A stretch of DNA of 64,000 nucleotides from Algoriphagus mannitolivorans DSM 15301 (GCF_000429425.1 NZ_AUBV01000004.1:186001-250000), one strand, 5' to 3'. Shown: positions 1 to 8,190, counted from the first letter of the stretch. Translations and numbers: made by a program. Notes: a model not told the origin generated them from the sequence alone.

Positions 1-912
1 TCTGGTGTTGATTCCATCAGCTTCTGCCTCATAATTGAGCAGAATTCGGTGATTTAGAACATCTTCCGCGATTTCCTTGATGTCTTCAGGCAACACATAA
101 TCGCGCCCATCCATATAGGCCACAGCCTTGGCAGCGAGGTTCAGATTGATACTTGCTCGCGGAGATACTCCAAACATGATATACTTCGCTTCATCCTTCA
201 GTCCATATTGCTGGGGGAATCGGGTGGCGAAGACCAGTTCAATGATGTAGTTTTCCAGAGGCTCTGCCAATTTCACCGAATTGATTTCATTCCGGATGTC
301 AAAAATATCCTGCTTGGAAAGAATAGGCTTTACCTCAGAACTGTATTGCATATTGGACATCCTGCGCATGACTTCCAATTCATCGGTCTTGCTTGGATAA
401 TCAATATGAACTTTCATCATAAATCTATCTACCTGAGCTTCTGGCAAAGGGTAAGTACCCTCTTGGTCCACCGGGTTTTGGGTTGCTAAAACCAAGAAAG
501 GACGATCTAGCTGGAAAGTGGTCTCTCCGATAGTTACCTGCTTCTCCTGCATGGCTTCCAACAGTGCCGATTGCACCTTGGCGGGGGAACGGTTGACCTC
601 ATCTGCCAAAATCACATTCGAAAAAATCGGCCCTTTTTTCACCTCAAAACTTGCCGTTTGCTGATTGTAGATCATAGTACCGATCAAGTCTGCAGGCAAC
701 AAATCCGGGGTAAATTGAATTCGGTTGAAATTCAGGTGGAGAACTTTAGCAAGGGTATTTACGGTGAGGGTTTTGGCCAGTCCTGGCACCCCTTCCAAAA
801 GGATGTGTCCGTTGGTAAACAAGCCGATCAACAGGCGGTTGACCATTTTATCCTGACCTACAACCACCTTTTTTACTTCCTGTATGACTGCTGCAATTTT
901 TTCCTGATGCAT
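1..912 (-). CDS. MoxR-family AAA+ ATPase, 3' end cut off by the window edge
   Basis: Translating the minus strand from the ATG at 912-910 gives an open frame of 304 codons that runs off the left edge. An in-frame TAA lies five codons upstream, which supports this start. The protein has a Walker A motif GVPGLAKT at residues 41-48, a Walker B-type motif ADEVNRS near residue 105 and the sensor stretch ATQNPVDQEGTYPLPEAQ, all typical of MoxR proteins. Family members are chaperone-like ATPases, usually encoded beside a DUF58 protein and VWA-domain proteins that they help to activate. Those partners would lie beyond the left edge and cannot be seen. Only a short C-terminal part of the usual ~320 residues appears to be missing. 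Confidence 0.93.
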   Translation of the reverse strand, partial: MHQEKIAAVIQEVKKVVVGQDKMVNRLLIGLFTNGHILLEGVPGLAKTLTVNTLAKVLHLNFNRIQFTPDLLPADLIGTMIYNQQTASFEVKKGPIFSNVILADEVNRSPAKVQSALLEAMQEKQVTIGETTFQLDRPFLVLATQNPVDQEGTYPLPEAQVDRFMMKVHIDYPSKTDELEVMRRMSNMQYSSEVKPILSKQDIFDIRNEINSVKLAEPLENYIIELVFATRFPQQYGLKDEAKYIMFGVSPRASINLNLAAKAVAYMDGRDYVLPEDIKEIAEDVLNHRILLNYEAEADGINTR

Positions 913-1029
913 GAAATTCAATGTTTATTCGCCGATTTGGCAGGCCTAAAATAGGGGAATTTATACCAACCAACAATCTTAAATGGTATAAGCGGAAAAG
1001 CCTCGATCCAAGGCAAATTTTAGGAATTT

Positions 1030-1653
1030 TTAAGAGCGACGAGGTTTCTTGCTAGTCCCGGCCTTGGCATATCCTGTCAGCCCTAGCAGTCTGTACACAC
1101 TTTCCTGATCCATTTCACGGATTTCTCCAGGTTGAAAATCTGCTATCGAAATCTTCTCCATGGAAAATCTCACCAATCGCAGGGTGGGAAATCCAACGGC
1201 TGCAGTCATCTTGCGAACCTGCCGGTTTTTCCCTTCAATCAGAGTCAGGGAGATCCAAGTATCCGGAATGGAAGCCCGGTAGCGAATCGGAGGATTTCGA
1301 TCTGGAAGACTTGGGGCAGGATCCAGAATTTTGGCAACCGCAGGCTTAGTGCGGTAGTCCTTTCCATCCACGTTGATGGTCACTCCAGCTTGTAATTGCT
1401 TCAGCGCTTCAGAGGTGGGTATGCCTTCTACCTGAGCAAAATAAGTGCGTTGGTGGCCAAACCTCGGGTTCAGCAGGTGATGATTCAGCCATTTGTCATC
1501 AGTGATCAGCAACAACCCCTCGCTGTCCTTGTCCAGTCGGCCAACAGGATAAACCTCCTTGGGAAAAGCGCCGAGAGAGGCCAATGTGGGCCCCTCTCCG
1601 CTGAATTGGCTGACTACGCCAAATGGTTTGTAAATAATAAAGTACCGGTGCAA
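1030..1653 (-). CDS. rluE: RluE-like 23S rRNA pseudouridine synthase
   Basis: This 207-residue protein matches the RsuA/RluE class of pseudouridine synthases, which isomerise a uridine in rRNA. The catalytic Asp is D41 in [11 protein letters not shown]. The later motifs [38 protein letters not shown] and the short length without an N-terminal S4 domain fit RluE better than RluB or RsuA. The start is a TTG at 1653: an in-frame TAA lies two codons upstream and no ATG exists before the core domain. The gene begins 10 nt after the stop of the 58-residue ORF at 1664-1840, so the two are probably co-transcribed. The C-terminal tail GTSKKPRRS is basic. The exact target uridine is inferred from the family only. 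Confidence 0.87.
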   Translation of the reverse strand: MHRYFIIYKPFGVVSQFSGEGPTLASLGAFPKEVYPVGRLDKDSEGLLLITDDKWLNHHLLNPRFGHQRTYFAQVEGIPTSEALKQLQAGVTINVDGKDYRTKPAVAKILDPAPSLPDRNPPIRYRASIPDTWISLTLIEGKNRQVRKMTAAVGFPTLRLVRFSMEKISIADFQPGEIREMDQESVYRLLGLTGYAKAGTSKKPRRS

Positions 1654-1663
1654 AACTTAGGGT

Positions 1664-1840
1664 TTAACTTCCGCAGCCTACACAGTCAAAATGCGAGTTA
1701 ACGGGTTTAATTCCATCTCTTTGCATTTTCAAATTATGGATTTGATCCATGATTTCTGAATCGGCAATCAAATTACCGGTTAGTTGTTTCTTCAAGCTTT
1801 CAATTTGCTCATTGATTGCTTGGATCTGTTGTTCGGTCAT
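1664..1840 (-). CDS. small conserved-looking protein with C-terminal CxxC (58 aa)
   Basis: A minus-strand frame from the ATG at 1840 to the TAA at 1664 encodes 58 residues. The first ~45 are highly charged and glutamine-rich, with a heptad-like pattern that suggests a helical hairpin or coiled coil (residues 2-20 and 28-42). The protein ends HFDCVGCGS, a CxxC pair at the very C-terminus that could bind metal or take part in redox chemistry. I do not recognise a named family. It lies 10 nt upstream of the rluE-like gene in the same direction, so it probably leads that operon. Composition and position support a real gene; function is unknown. Confidence 0.62.
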   Translation of the reverse strand: MTEQQIQAINEQIESLKKQLTGNLIADSEIMDQIHNLKMQRDGIKPVNSHFDCVGCGS

Positions 1841-2295
1841 AAAAGTAGTGTTTGGTTGTTAGTGATTGAGTGGATTGAAAATAACCAAAACCTGGGAAAA
1901 GGTTCCGATATAGCTTCAGTTTTTTAGGGTCAAAAATGAGGCCAGTTGAGAATGAGGGGATTAAATGAGGAATTGAGAATTAAGAATTAGAAATAGGTGG
2001 CGCGGGAAGCCATTAACTACATTTCAGGAGAATGGGACTATGTACTCATACTTCCATCAAGAAGTGATAAAGTTCAACTAGCGCTGATTTAGCCAAAATC
2101 TTTTTAAAAATTTCACGACATCGATTGAACTGCCTAAAATTCAAGAATTCGGTAGCTCGAAACATTATTTGATTATTGCTCATAAAACAAAATATTCTTC
2201 CAAGGAGCATTTTTGGTTACCTTTGCACTCTTCCTTAAGGTGGTTTAATTATTTCCACCACCAAAAAATCTCCCTTTTAATCTCATTCCCAAAAG
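1841..2295. other. 455-bp divergent intergenic region
   Basis: No convincing ORF lies here. It separates the minus-strand 58-aa gene from the plus-strand sulP gene and must hold promoters for both. An AT-rich stretch at about 1950-1998 has direct-repeat character (GAATTGAGAATTAAGAATTAG), of a kind common between Bacteroidota genes. Near sulP there is a -7-like box at 2218-2225, and the leader after it can form a hairpin (GGTGGT at 2239-2244 with ACCACC at 2257-2262). Confidence 0.6.
2218..2225 (+). promoter_or_regulatory. Bacteroidota -7 box candidate for sulP
   Basis: TACCTTTG matches the Bacteroidota -7 consensus TAnnTTTG exactly and lies 70 nt upstream of the sulP start. No clear TTTG -33 element is seen at the expected distance, so the call rests on the -7 box alone. 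Confidence 0.4.
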
Positions 2296-3828
2296 ATGAA
2301 GAAGTATTTCAACCTATTTGACCTAAGCCAAAAAGTAGATTACAAAACTGAAGTTTTATCCGGTTTGACGGTAGCCATGGCTCTGATTCCTGAAGCAGTT
2401 GCCTTTGCTTTTATCGCTGGACTTTCTCCTTTGACAGGCCTTTATGCTGCCTTTGTCATGGGCTTGGTCACCTCGATTTTGGGAGGAAGACCTGGGATGA
2501 TCTCCGGGGCTACAGGGGCAATTGCCGTGGTCATTGTGACTTTGGCGGCCACTCAAGGCGTGGAATATGTCTTTGCGGCAGTAGTGCTTTCGGGCTTATT
2601 GCAAGTGATTTTTGGAAGTTTGAAACTCGGAAAATTCATCCGCCTAGTTCCTCATCCGGTGATTTTTGGCTTCGTCAACGGACTGGCCATCATTATTTTC
2701 ATGTCACAACTGGACCAATTCAAAGGGTCAGACGGGCATTGGCTTAGTGGGAGTTCGCTTTACCTATTTTCCGGATTGGTTTTTCTGGCCATGCTCATCA
2801 TTTGGGGATTGCCAAAGTTGACGAAGGCTATTCCGGCCTCGCTAACTTCCATCCTGGTGGTTTTTGGGGTAGTGGCAGCATTTGGATTAGACACCAAAAC
2901 TGTCGGAGACATGGCCAGCATCAAGGGTGGTTTTCCTCCTTTCCATATTCCAAGTGTCCCTTTTGTTTGGGAAACTTTGGAGATCATTTTCCCTTATGCG
3001 CTGATTATGGCCGGGGTGGGGTTGATCGAATCCCTGCTGACCTTGAATATCGTGGATGAGATCACCGAAACGCGCGGGCGGAGTAATAAGGAAGCCGTGG
3101 CTCAAGGGCTGGCAAATGTGGCTTCAGGATTTTTCTCAGGAATGGGAGGATGCGCGATGATCGGACAAAGTTTGATCAATATCTCCTCAGGTGCCAGAGC
3201 ACGACTTTCCGGAATTGTGGCCTCGGTCATGCTTTTGGTATTTATCATGTTTGGCTCCAGCCTCATAGAGCAGGTGCCTATGGCGGCCTTGACAGGACTG
3301 ATGATCATGGTATCCATTGGGACCTTCGAGTGGGCCAGTTTGCGGACGATTACCAAGATGCCTAAGAAAGATATTTTTCTGATGTTTTTGGTTACCGGAG
3401 TGACAGCCATCCTACACAATTTGGCCTTGGCAGTATTGATCGGAGTGATTTTGGCAGCCTTGTTTTTTGCTTGGGATAATGCCAAAAGAATCCGAGCAAG
3501 AAAGTATGTGGACGACCATGGGGTCAAACATTACGAATTGTTCGGCCCTCTTTTCTTTGGCTCAGTGACGGCCTTTGGAGAAAAATTCGATGTCCTCAAT
3601 GACCCGAAAGAAGTAATCATTGATTTTGCGGAAAGCCGCGTAGTGGATATGTCAGCTATTGAAGCTTTGAATAAAATCACGGAGCGCTATCAGAAAGTCG
3701 GGAAAAAGGTTCATCTACGACACCTCAGCCCGGATTGCCGAAAACTGCTGGCCAAAGCGGATGAGATTATCGAAGTAAACATTCTGGATGATCCTACCTA
3801 TAAGTTAGTCGTTGATGACTTGGCCTAA
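2296..3828 (+). CDS. SulP-family inorganic anion transporter with STAS domain
   Basis: This 510-residue inner-membrane protein is a SulP (SLC26-type) transporter of sulfate, bicarbonate or a related anion. The N-terminal signature VAMALIPEAVAFAFIAGLSPLTGLYAAF lies at residues ~28-55 and is followed by repeated hydrophobic segments to about residue 395. The C-terminal ~100 residues form a STAS domain, with IDFAESRVVDMSAIEAL as its core. Length is slightly short for the family but complete. No carbonic anhydrase or sulfate-assimilation gene is adjacent, so the substrate cannot be assigned. The gene converges on the ars-type operon with only 15 nt between the stops. Confidence 0.92.
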   Translation: MKKYFNLFDLSQKVDYKTEVLSGLTVAMALIPEAVAFAFIAGLSPLTGLYAAFVMGLVTSILGGRPGMISGATGAIAVVIVTLAATQGVEYVFAAVVLSGLLQVIFGSLKLGKFIRLVPHPVIFGFVNGLAIIIFMSQLDQFKGSDGHWLSGSSLYLFSGLVFLAMLIIWGLPKLTKAIPASLTSILVVFGVVAAFGLDTKTVGDMASIKGGFPPFHIPSVPFVWETLEIIFPYALIMAGVGLIESLLTLNIVDEITETRGRSNKEAVAQGLANVASGFFSGMGGCAMIGQSLINISSGARARLSGIVASVMLLVFIMFGSSLIEQVPMAALTGLMIMVSIGTFEWASLRTITKMPKKDIFLMFLVTGVTAILHNLALAVLIGVILAALFFAWDNAKRIRARKYVDDHGVKHYELFGPLFFGSVTAFGEKFDVLNDPKEVIIDFAESRVVDMSAIEALNKITERYQKVGKKVHLRHLSPDCRKLLAKADEIIEVNILDDPTYKLVVDDLA

Positions 3829-3843
3829 GAAGTAGTAGGTAAT

Positions 3844-4473
3844 CTATTTTTTGATTTGAGAAAATACATAAAGCATCTCCGAAGCGATCTGCAGAGAGCG
3901 TTCGTCGTATTTTTCTGATTCCCATTCAGTATCATCAAATGCCTTTGGATCCTCGTATCGCACGGGGATCCTTTGTTCTGTCCCTGGGATATAAGGGCAG
4001 TTTTCATCAGCATGATCGCAGGTCATTACCGCTGCAAATTGCTTTGCATCATTGGCAGGATCATCAAAAACTTTGGAAAAAGCGATTATAGGATCGCTTT
4101 CCTCTGAGAAATACAGGGAATAGACGGGGTTAGAGCCATTTTCTTTCACAGAAATTTTGAAGCCGCTCCTTGTCAGAGAATCCACTGCCCGAGAATTAAA
4201 CGCAGTTACCTCCACTCCTCCGGAATAACTGTTGACCGGAATCCTGTAAAGCTCAGCCATTGTCTTAGCCCAAACCTGGGAAAACTGGCTTCTTCTGGAA
4301 TTATGGGTACAAATAAAATTGAGATTGACTTCCTGTCCTTCATCCACTTTTTGTTGAATGTATTGGATCAGAACTTTCAGAACAGTCTTTCTATCATTTG
4401 AAATAGCAAGGCCTTGAGCTTTTTGTATGGTCTCTGAAAGTTTGGGCATAAATGATTGCAATATTGGCTGCAT
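3844..4473 (-). CDS. ArsC-like low-molecular-weight phosphatase / arsenate reductase
   Basis: This 209-residue protein belongs to the low-molecular-weight tyrosine phosphatase fold that includes thioredoxin-linked arsenate reductases. The P-loop reads C55-THNSR-R61 (CX5R), with the usual preceding strand NLNFI. It lacks the extra Cys pair in the arrangement of classical thioredoxin-type ArsC but carries C-terminal CDHADENCPYIPG. It resembles the protein usually labelled protein-tyrosine-phosphatase in Bacteroidota ars clusters. It is the third gene after arsR and the DUF6428 gene; an inverted repeat at 4521-4554 sits in the 95-nt gap before it. Arsenate reduction is inferred from context and fold. 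Confidence 0.8.
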   Translation of the reverse strand: MQPILQSFMPKLSETIQKAQGLAISNDRKTVLKVLIQYIQQKVDEGQEVNLNFICTHNSRRSQFSQVWAKTMAELYRIPVNSYSGGVEVTAFNSRAVDSLTRSGFKISVKENGSNPVYSLYFSEESDPIIAFSKVFDDPANDAKQFAAVMTCDHADENCPYIPGTEQRIPVRYEDPKAFDDTEWESEKYDERSLQIASEMLYVFSQIKK

Positions 4474-4520
4474 TAGATTGATTTATTGAAAAAGAGGAGG
4501 GCGGAAAACCGAGTAAGGAA

Positions 4521-4554
4521 AGTCCTTTCAGACATTAAGGAGCCTGAAAGGACT
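4521..4554. repeat. perfect 11-bp inverted repeat between ars-type genes
   Basis: AGTCCTTTCAG at 4521-4531 pairs perfectly with CTGAAAGGACT at 4544-4554 across a 12-nt loop. It lies between the DUF6428 gene and the arsC-like gene. The T-run follows the stem on the plus strand (4558 onward), while on the operon strand the stem is followed only by TTCCTT. It may be a leaky intra-operon terminator or mRNA-stability hairpin, or it may stop antisense transcripts. Confidence 0.55.
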
Positions 4555-4568
4555 AGATTTTTTATTAC

Positions 4569-5033
4569 TTAACAACAACCTGAACCGGGAGCACAGGTGC
4601 TGGCCTGAAGTTGGGATAAACGAATCTTCGGCTTTTCAGCAGGAATTCCGCACTGATCTTTTGCCAAACAATCGGTCATTTTGGTGGTCAGTAGAAAATA
4701 GGTTCCATCGTGCTCCAATCCATATTTTCCGATCGTCTCGCCTTGGTATTCCACTTCAATTTCAAGATTTGGAATTCCCAAGACCTTCTCGGAAAGTTCA
4801 ATAATATGAATCAGCTTTTCCGGATGTAGGCGATGATCGTAATCATCTGCATTCCAGAGCTGGAAATTGACTTTTTGCTCTTTTCGGACAGTCCCTCCAC
4901 AATCGATAAAGTGCTTGTCCACCAAGCCGATTTCAGTGACGTGAAAATGGGATGGAACCAGCTCACCGTTGGGTAGCTGAAATGAGATAGTTTGAGATTT
5001 TGCCAGGATTTGTTTTGCTTCTGATAGTTTCAT
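4569..5033 (-). CDS. DUF6428-type ars-cluster protein with Cys-rich tail
   Basis: This 154-residue protein resembles the DUF6428 family, which is found next to ArsR in many Bacteroidota. Features include IAFQLPNGxLVPSHFHVTEIG-like N-terminal residues (seen here as SFQLPNGELVPSHFHVTEIG, residues 17-36), FIDCGGTVRKEQ and NFQLWNADDYDHRLHPEKL. The C-terminus ends STCAPGSGCC, with three cysteines in the last eight residues, a plausible thiol site for As(III) or another metalloid. It lies 39 nt downstream of arsR and is surely co-transcribed. The biochemical role of the family is not established to my knowledge; a metalloid-binding role is inference. Confidence 0.78.
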   Translation of the reverse strand: MKLSEAKQILAKSQTISFQLPNGELVPSHFHVTEIGLVDKHFIDCGGTVRKEQKVNFQLWNADDYDHRLHPEKLIHIIELSEKVLGIPNLEIEVEYQGETIGKYGLEHDGTYFLLTTKMTDCLAKDQCGIPAEKPKIRLSQLQASTCAPGSGCC

Positions 5034-5072
5034 GGCGCTAGGATTAGTAAGATTTTTGAATTCAATTTTATT

Positions 5073-5405
5073 TTAACAGGCAGGATCACAACAGGAGTTG
5101 TAGCTCTCGAAGAAGGTTAAAAACAGGTTATTCAATTCCTTCCATTTCTCAGGATTGATGCAGTAGTTGACTTTGGTCCCCTCAATCGTTCCTTGAATAA
5201 TTCCAAGCTCTTTCAACTCCCTCAAGTGCTGGCTAATGGTTGCCTGTGCCAATCCGATTTCCAAAACCAAATCTCCATTGATGCAGGACTTGGATTTGAT
5301 CAGGTGCTGGAGAATAGCAATTCGCGCTGGATGAGCGATTGCTTTGGCAATCAGGGCCAGTTCATTTTGCTCCTCGGTAAAGAGATGTGCCTGTGTGACT
5401 CCCAT
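5073..5405 (-). CDS. arsR: ArsR/SmtB-family metalloid-responsive repressor
   Basis: This 110-residue protein is a winged-helix ArsR regulator, with AIAHPARIAILQHLIKSKSC and the recognition helix GLAQATISQHLRELKELGII. The classic α3 CxC thiol pair is reduced to one Cys (SCINGDL), but the C-terminus carries CCDPAC. Metalloid sensing could therefore use the α3 Cys together with the tail Cys residues, as in other ArsR proteins with relocated sites. It is the first gene of the operon and probably represses itself through the palindrome at 5420-5435, which overlaps its promoter. The inducer could be arsenite or antimonite; this is inferred from the neighbours. Confidence 0.9.
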   Translation of the reverse strand: MGVTQAHLFTEEQNELALIAKAIAHPARIAILQHLIKSKSCINGDLVLEIGLAQATISQHLRELKELGIIQGTIEGTKVNYCINPEKWKELNNLFLTFFESYNSCCDPAC

Positions 5406-5419
5406 AATCGAATTTGTTT

Positions 5420-5435
5420 ATTGCAATATTACGAT
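5420..5435. promoter_or_regulatory. candidate ArsR operator
   Basis: ATTGCAAT at 5420-5427 is followed directly by ATTACGAT at 5428-5435. The half-sites match at 6 of 8 positions as an inverted repeat. The site lies 15 nt upstream of the arsR start and overlaps the -7 box, the position expected for an autorepressor. Confidence 0.55.
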
Positions 5436-5454
5436 AATAAAAATGGGCTTCAAA
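5424..5454 (-). promoter_or_regulatory. promoter of the arsR operon (Bacteroidota -33/-7)
   Basis: On the minus strand TTTG (5454-5451) is followed after 19 nt by TAATATTG (5431-5424), a 7-of-8 match to TAnnTTTG. Spacing fits the Bacteroidota housekeeping sigma factor. Transcription would begin about 15 nt before the arsR ATG. Confidence 0.6.
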
Positions 5455-5527
5455 AAGTTTCATGTTTTTTTCCAAATGCATTAAAAAGTTGAGTTTTTCC
5501 TGCAATGAATTATACATAGGTTCGTCC

Positions 5528-6349
5528 TTATGGATTAATGAGCTTATCGAGAATAAGCTTATCCATCTGTAAAAGGGCTTCCATGGTTTTTTGACCTTTC
5601 ACCGGATCGCTGATCAACTTGCCCAGGTTTTTGGGGATGATTTGCCAGGAATGTCCAAACCGATCCGATAGCCATCCGCAGCGATCAAACCTTCCATTTT
5701 CCCCCAATTTCTCCCAGAAATAATCAATTTCAGCCTGGTCTTGACAGGTAACAACGAGGGAATTACCTGGAGTAAATCCAAAATCATGAGACTCTGTACT
5801 ACTCATCGCATTGATCAGGTAGCCGTCCAATTTAAATTGGGCAAACAATAAATCTTCCGAATGCGGATGTGGTGCTTCCATCAGCTTCATACTTTCAGGA
5901 AATACCGAGATATAAAAATCCATCGCTTCCCGCACTCGGGTTTTATTTTCATTGACGAAAAGAAGGCAAGGCACAATCTTCTGGGAGCCACGGATCGGAT
6001 CGGCATCCAGCTGCCAGTTTGTTCCAAATTTATCGGTGACCCAGGCATATTTTGGATTCCAGGGATAACTGCCAAGCGGAAAAATTGCCTTCCCTCCATC
6101 CAAAAGGGAGTCATATAATTCCTCAATATTCACTTCCGAGCCACAATAGACAAAATAGGAGCTAGCTTGGGTTTGTTGATACATTGGCCCTCCATTCAAT
6201 CCCATCATCTGAGTACCTAATACTTGAAAGCTTACCGCCATGGGATTCTTTTCCAAAATCTCAGAATTGGGAAAAATGGAGACATAAAAATCAGCAGCTT
6301 CAGCGGCCTGCTGATCAAACCATAAACAAGGATAAATCAATCTGGACAT
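5528..6349 (-). CDS. two-domain VOC/PhnB-like protein
   Basis: This 273-residue cytoplasmic protein has two tandem vicinal-oxygen-chelate modules, about residues 3-130 and 140-258. Each begins with an (L/P)CLWFDQQAAEAADFY- or CLLFVNENKTRVREAMDFY-like strand-helix unit and contains a DKFGTNWQL or DRFGHSWQI motif. Such PhnB-like proteins were formerly labelled 3-demethylubiquinone methyltransferase-like, but most have no proven activity. The gene is monocistronic, between divergent and opposite neighbours. I cannot assign a substrate. Confidence 0.85.
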   Translation of the reverse strand: MSRLIYPCLWFDQQAAEAADFYVSIFPNSEILEKNPMAVSFQVLGTQMMGLNGGPMYQQTQASSYFVYCGSEVNIEELYDSLLDGGKAIFPLGSYPWNPKYAWVTDKFGTNWQLDADPIRGSQKIVPCLLFVNENKTRVREAMDFYISVFPESMKLMEAPHPHSEDLLFAQFKLDGYLINAMSSTESHDFGFTPGNSLVVTCQDQAEIDYFWEKLGENGRFDRCGWLSDRFGHSWQIIPKNLGKLISDPVKGQKTMEALLQMDKLILDKLINP

Positions 6350-6418
6350 GATGGGTTTGGAACAATTGGTTCAGGAAAAGATACAGGTTTTTGACTTTTT
6401 AATTTCAATCTCCTCCGT

Positions 6419-6439
6419 ACTGGCACGGATATAATATCC
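6419..6439. repeat. inverted-repeat element upstream of the 6509 gene
   Basis: The stretch contains ACTGGCACGGAT (6419-6430) and the near-perfect palindrome GGATAT-A-ATATCC (6427-6439). TCCGT at 6414-6418 can also pair with ACGGA at 6425-6429. The same 12-mer occurs again at 10303-10314, so it may be a remnant of a dispersed repeat or a shared regulatory site. Confidence 0.4.
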
Positions 6440-6508
6440 ATGTCAAGAGGTATTCTATGCGAGGTTTTTAGTACTGAATTTTAAACCGCCTAACCAAATT
6501 GAAAGATT

Positions 6509-7564
6509 ATGAAAACTTTACTTCTCGTGTTCCTTCTCCTTTTTCTGGAGATGGCACCCGGAACTGTGCTGACTGATAAAGACATCAAAGTCACCAGTTA
6601 CAACAAAAAAAACCAAGGTTCCAAAGCCCCCAAAAAGGTCTTTATCCGAAGTTTCAATGCCTACTTCGAAGTTTTTGAAGAAGCTACTGCCAAAACCTCA
6701 GGGTCCAAGAATGAGCGGGCCAACCGGACTACTTTCACTTCCGGAACGATGACCAGGATGGGAGTTCAGATTCAAGGCGTAGATGTCCCTGATTTCCAAA
6801 AAATGATCGATGAAGCTTACCAGTCATTTGTAAGCCAACTGAAGAGCCAGGGATTTGAAATCATGACCGCTGATGAAGCCAGCAAATTTGAATACTATCA
6901 AGGATGGACCAAAATGAAAGGCGGTGCCTCCTCAGATGATCAAGTAGAAGGCTATATTATGGTGACGCCGACAGGGTATGAATATTTGGTCAAGTCCATA
7001 TCTAAAGGCGGTAAAGAAAAAACCGGCGGAGGATTGGTAGATCCGACACCCAAAATTTCCAAAGAATTGGAAAATGCCTTTATAGCGGATGTCACTTTTG
7101 CCTTTCCTTTTGTCAATTTAGATGCTGATGCTTCTTCTTTCACAAATTCCAGCTCAGTAAAAGCAACGATCGGATACCGAATAGATCCATTTTTGGATCC
7201 CACTGAAAACAACAGATCTATCACCAATTTTGGCATTAGACCAATTCCTGTTCAGGTGAGGTTCATTTCGGGCTTGGATATCGGAAGCAACCCTTTGTTT
7301 CATGCGAAAGTGGAACCGAAAAAAGCGGTCTACGCTGAAGGAGTATTTAAGGATAAAAAAATCAAAGAAGTCACCCAAGCTCAAACAGATATGTTTTCCA
7401 AAACGGGATATTCCCAACTGGTAATGGTTTCAGGAGATCAAAAAACTGTAGCCTCTCACTTTGCCGATTGTGATCACGACGGATATGTGGCATTTGCCTC
7501 CGGAGTCATGAAAGACATGATTGATACCGGTGTATCCAACTTCCTCGAGATGACTAAAGATTAA
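6509..7564 (+). CDS. secreted protein of unknown function (351 aa)
   Basis: The protein begins with a signal peptide (KTLLLVFLLLFLEMAPG, residues 2-18) and has no lipobox Cys, so it is probably periplasmic or secreted. The rest is soluble in character. A region around residues 85-130 (helical, MIDEAYQSFVSQLKSQGFEIMTADEA) is followed by a β-rich half with repeated DADASSFTNSSSVKATIGYRIDP-like strands. I do not recognise a family. It is transcribed towards the response-regulator gene, and the two overlap by 4 nt at their 3' ends. Confidence 0.8.
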   Translation: MKTLLLVFLLLFLEMAPGTVLTDKDIKVTSYNKKNQGSKAPKKVFIRSFNAYFEVFEEATAKTSGSKNERANRTTFTSGTMTRMGVQIQGVDVPDFQKMIDEAYQSFVSQLKSQGFEIMTADEASKFEYYQGWTKMKGGASSDDQVEGYIMVTPTGYEYLVKSISKGGKEKTGGGLVDPTPKISKELENAFIADVTFAFPFVNLDADASSFTNSSSVKATIGYRIDPFLDPTENNRSITNFGIRPIPVQVRFISGLDIGSNPLFHAKVEPKKAVYAEGVFKDKKIKEVTQAQTDMFSKTGYSQLVMVSGDQKTVASHFADCDHDGYVAFASGVMKDMIDTGVSNFLEMTKD

Positions 7565-8190
7565 TGGAGTCCTGAAATCAGGTTATTTTCCAAAGCGAAT
7601 TTCAAAAGACCAACCACCGTGTTGGTCTTTGTTTTTGTATACAGGTTTTTCCGATGAGTCTCCACAGTTCGTTCGGAAATGAATAGTCTTTCGCCAATCT
7701 CCTTATTGGATAGCTCCTCAAAAATCAACTCCAACACTTCTTTTTCCCGGGCAGTCAGAATTTTCTCATCCTCCGGAAAAGCCATTCTCCGAATCAGGAT
7801 TTTCTGGATTTCAGCGCTGAAAAACATCCCGCCTTCAGCCACATCCTTGATCGCCTTGAGCAGCTCTTCATGGGCTGCTTTTTTTAGCACATATCCTTCA
7901 GCACCGGTAGAGAGAGCTTCTTTCACCATGTAGGGCTCCTCGTGCATGCTGAGAAAAATTACTTTGATATCTGGAAAAGAAGCCTTGACTTTTTTGGCAA
8001 ATACAATCCCGCCTTCCTTGGGCACTGAGATATCCGATACAATCAAATCAGGCCGAAAGGAATCCAGTTTTTGCATTGCCTCCTCTACGGTACTTACAGC
8101 TTCTACACTTTCCACTTCCTGCTGACCAAGTATTAAAAACTTCAAGCCATCCAAAAGGATCTTATGGTCATCCAGCAAAAGAATTTTCAT
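7561..8190 (-). CDS. NarL/LuxR-type response regulator
   Basis: This 209-residue protein has a receiver domain at residues 1-120 with acidic pocket D7-D8 and phospho-acceptor D53 (LIVSDIS). A LuxR-type helix-turn-helix lies at about 142-205 (LTAREKEVLELI, ELSNKEIGERLFISERTVETHRKNLYTKTKT). It starts 18 nt downstream of the TPR histidine kinase gene and is its likely partner. The DNA targets are unknown. Its 3' end overlaps the convergent secreted-protein gene by 4 nt. Confidence 0.95.
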   Translation of the reverse strand: MKILLLDDHKILLDGLKFLILGQQEVESVEAVSTVEEAMQKLDSFRPDLIVSDISVPKEGGIVFAKKVKASFPDIKVIFLSMHEEPYMVKEALSTGAEGYVLKKAAHEELLKAIKDVAEGGMFFSAEIQKILIRRMAFPEDEKILTAREKEVLELIFEELSNKEIGERLFISERTVETHRKNLYTKTKTNTVVGLLKFALENNLISGLH

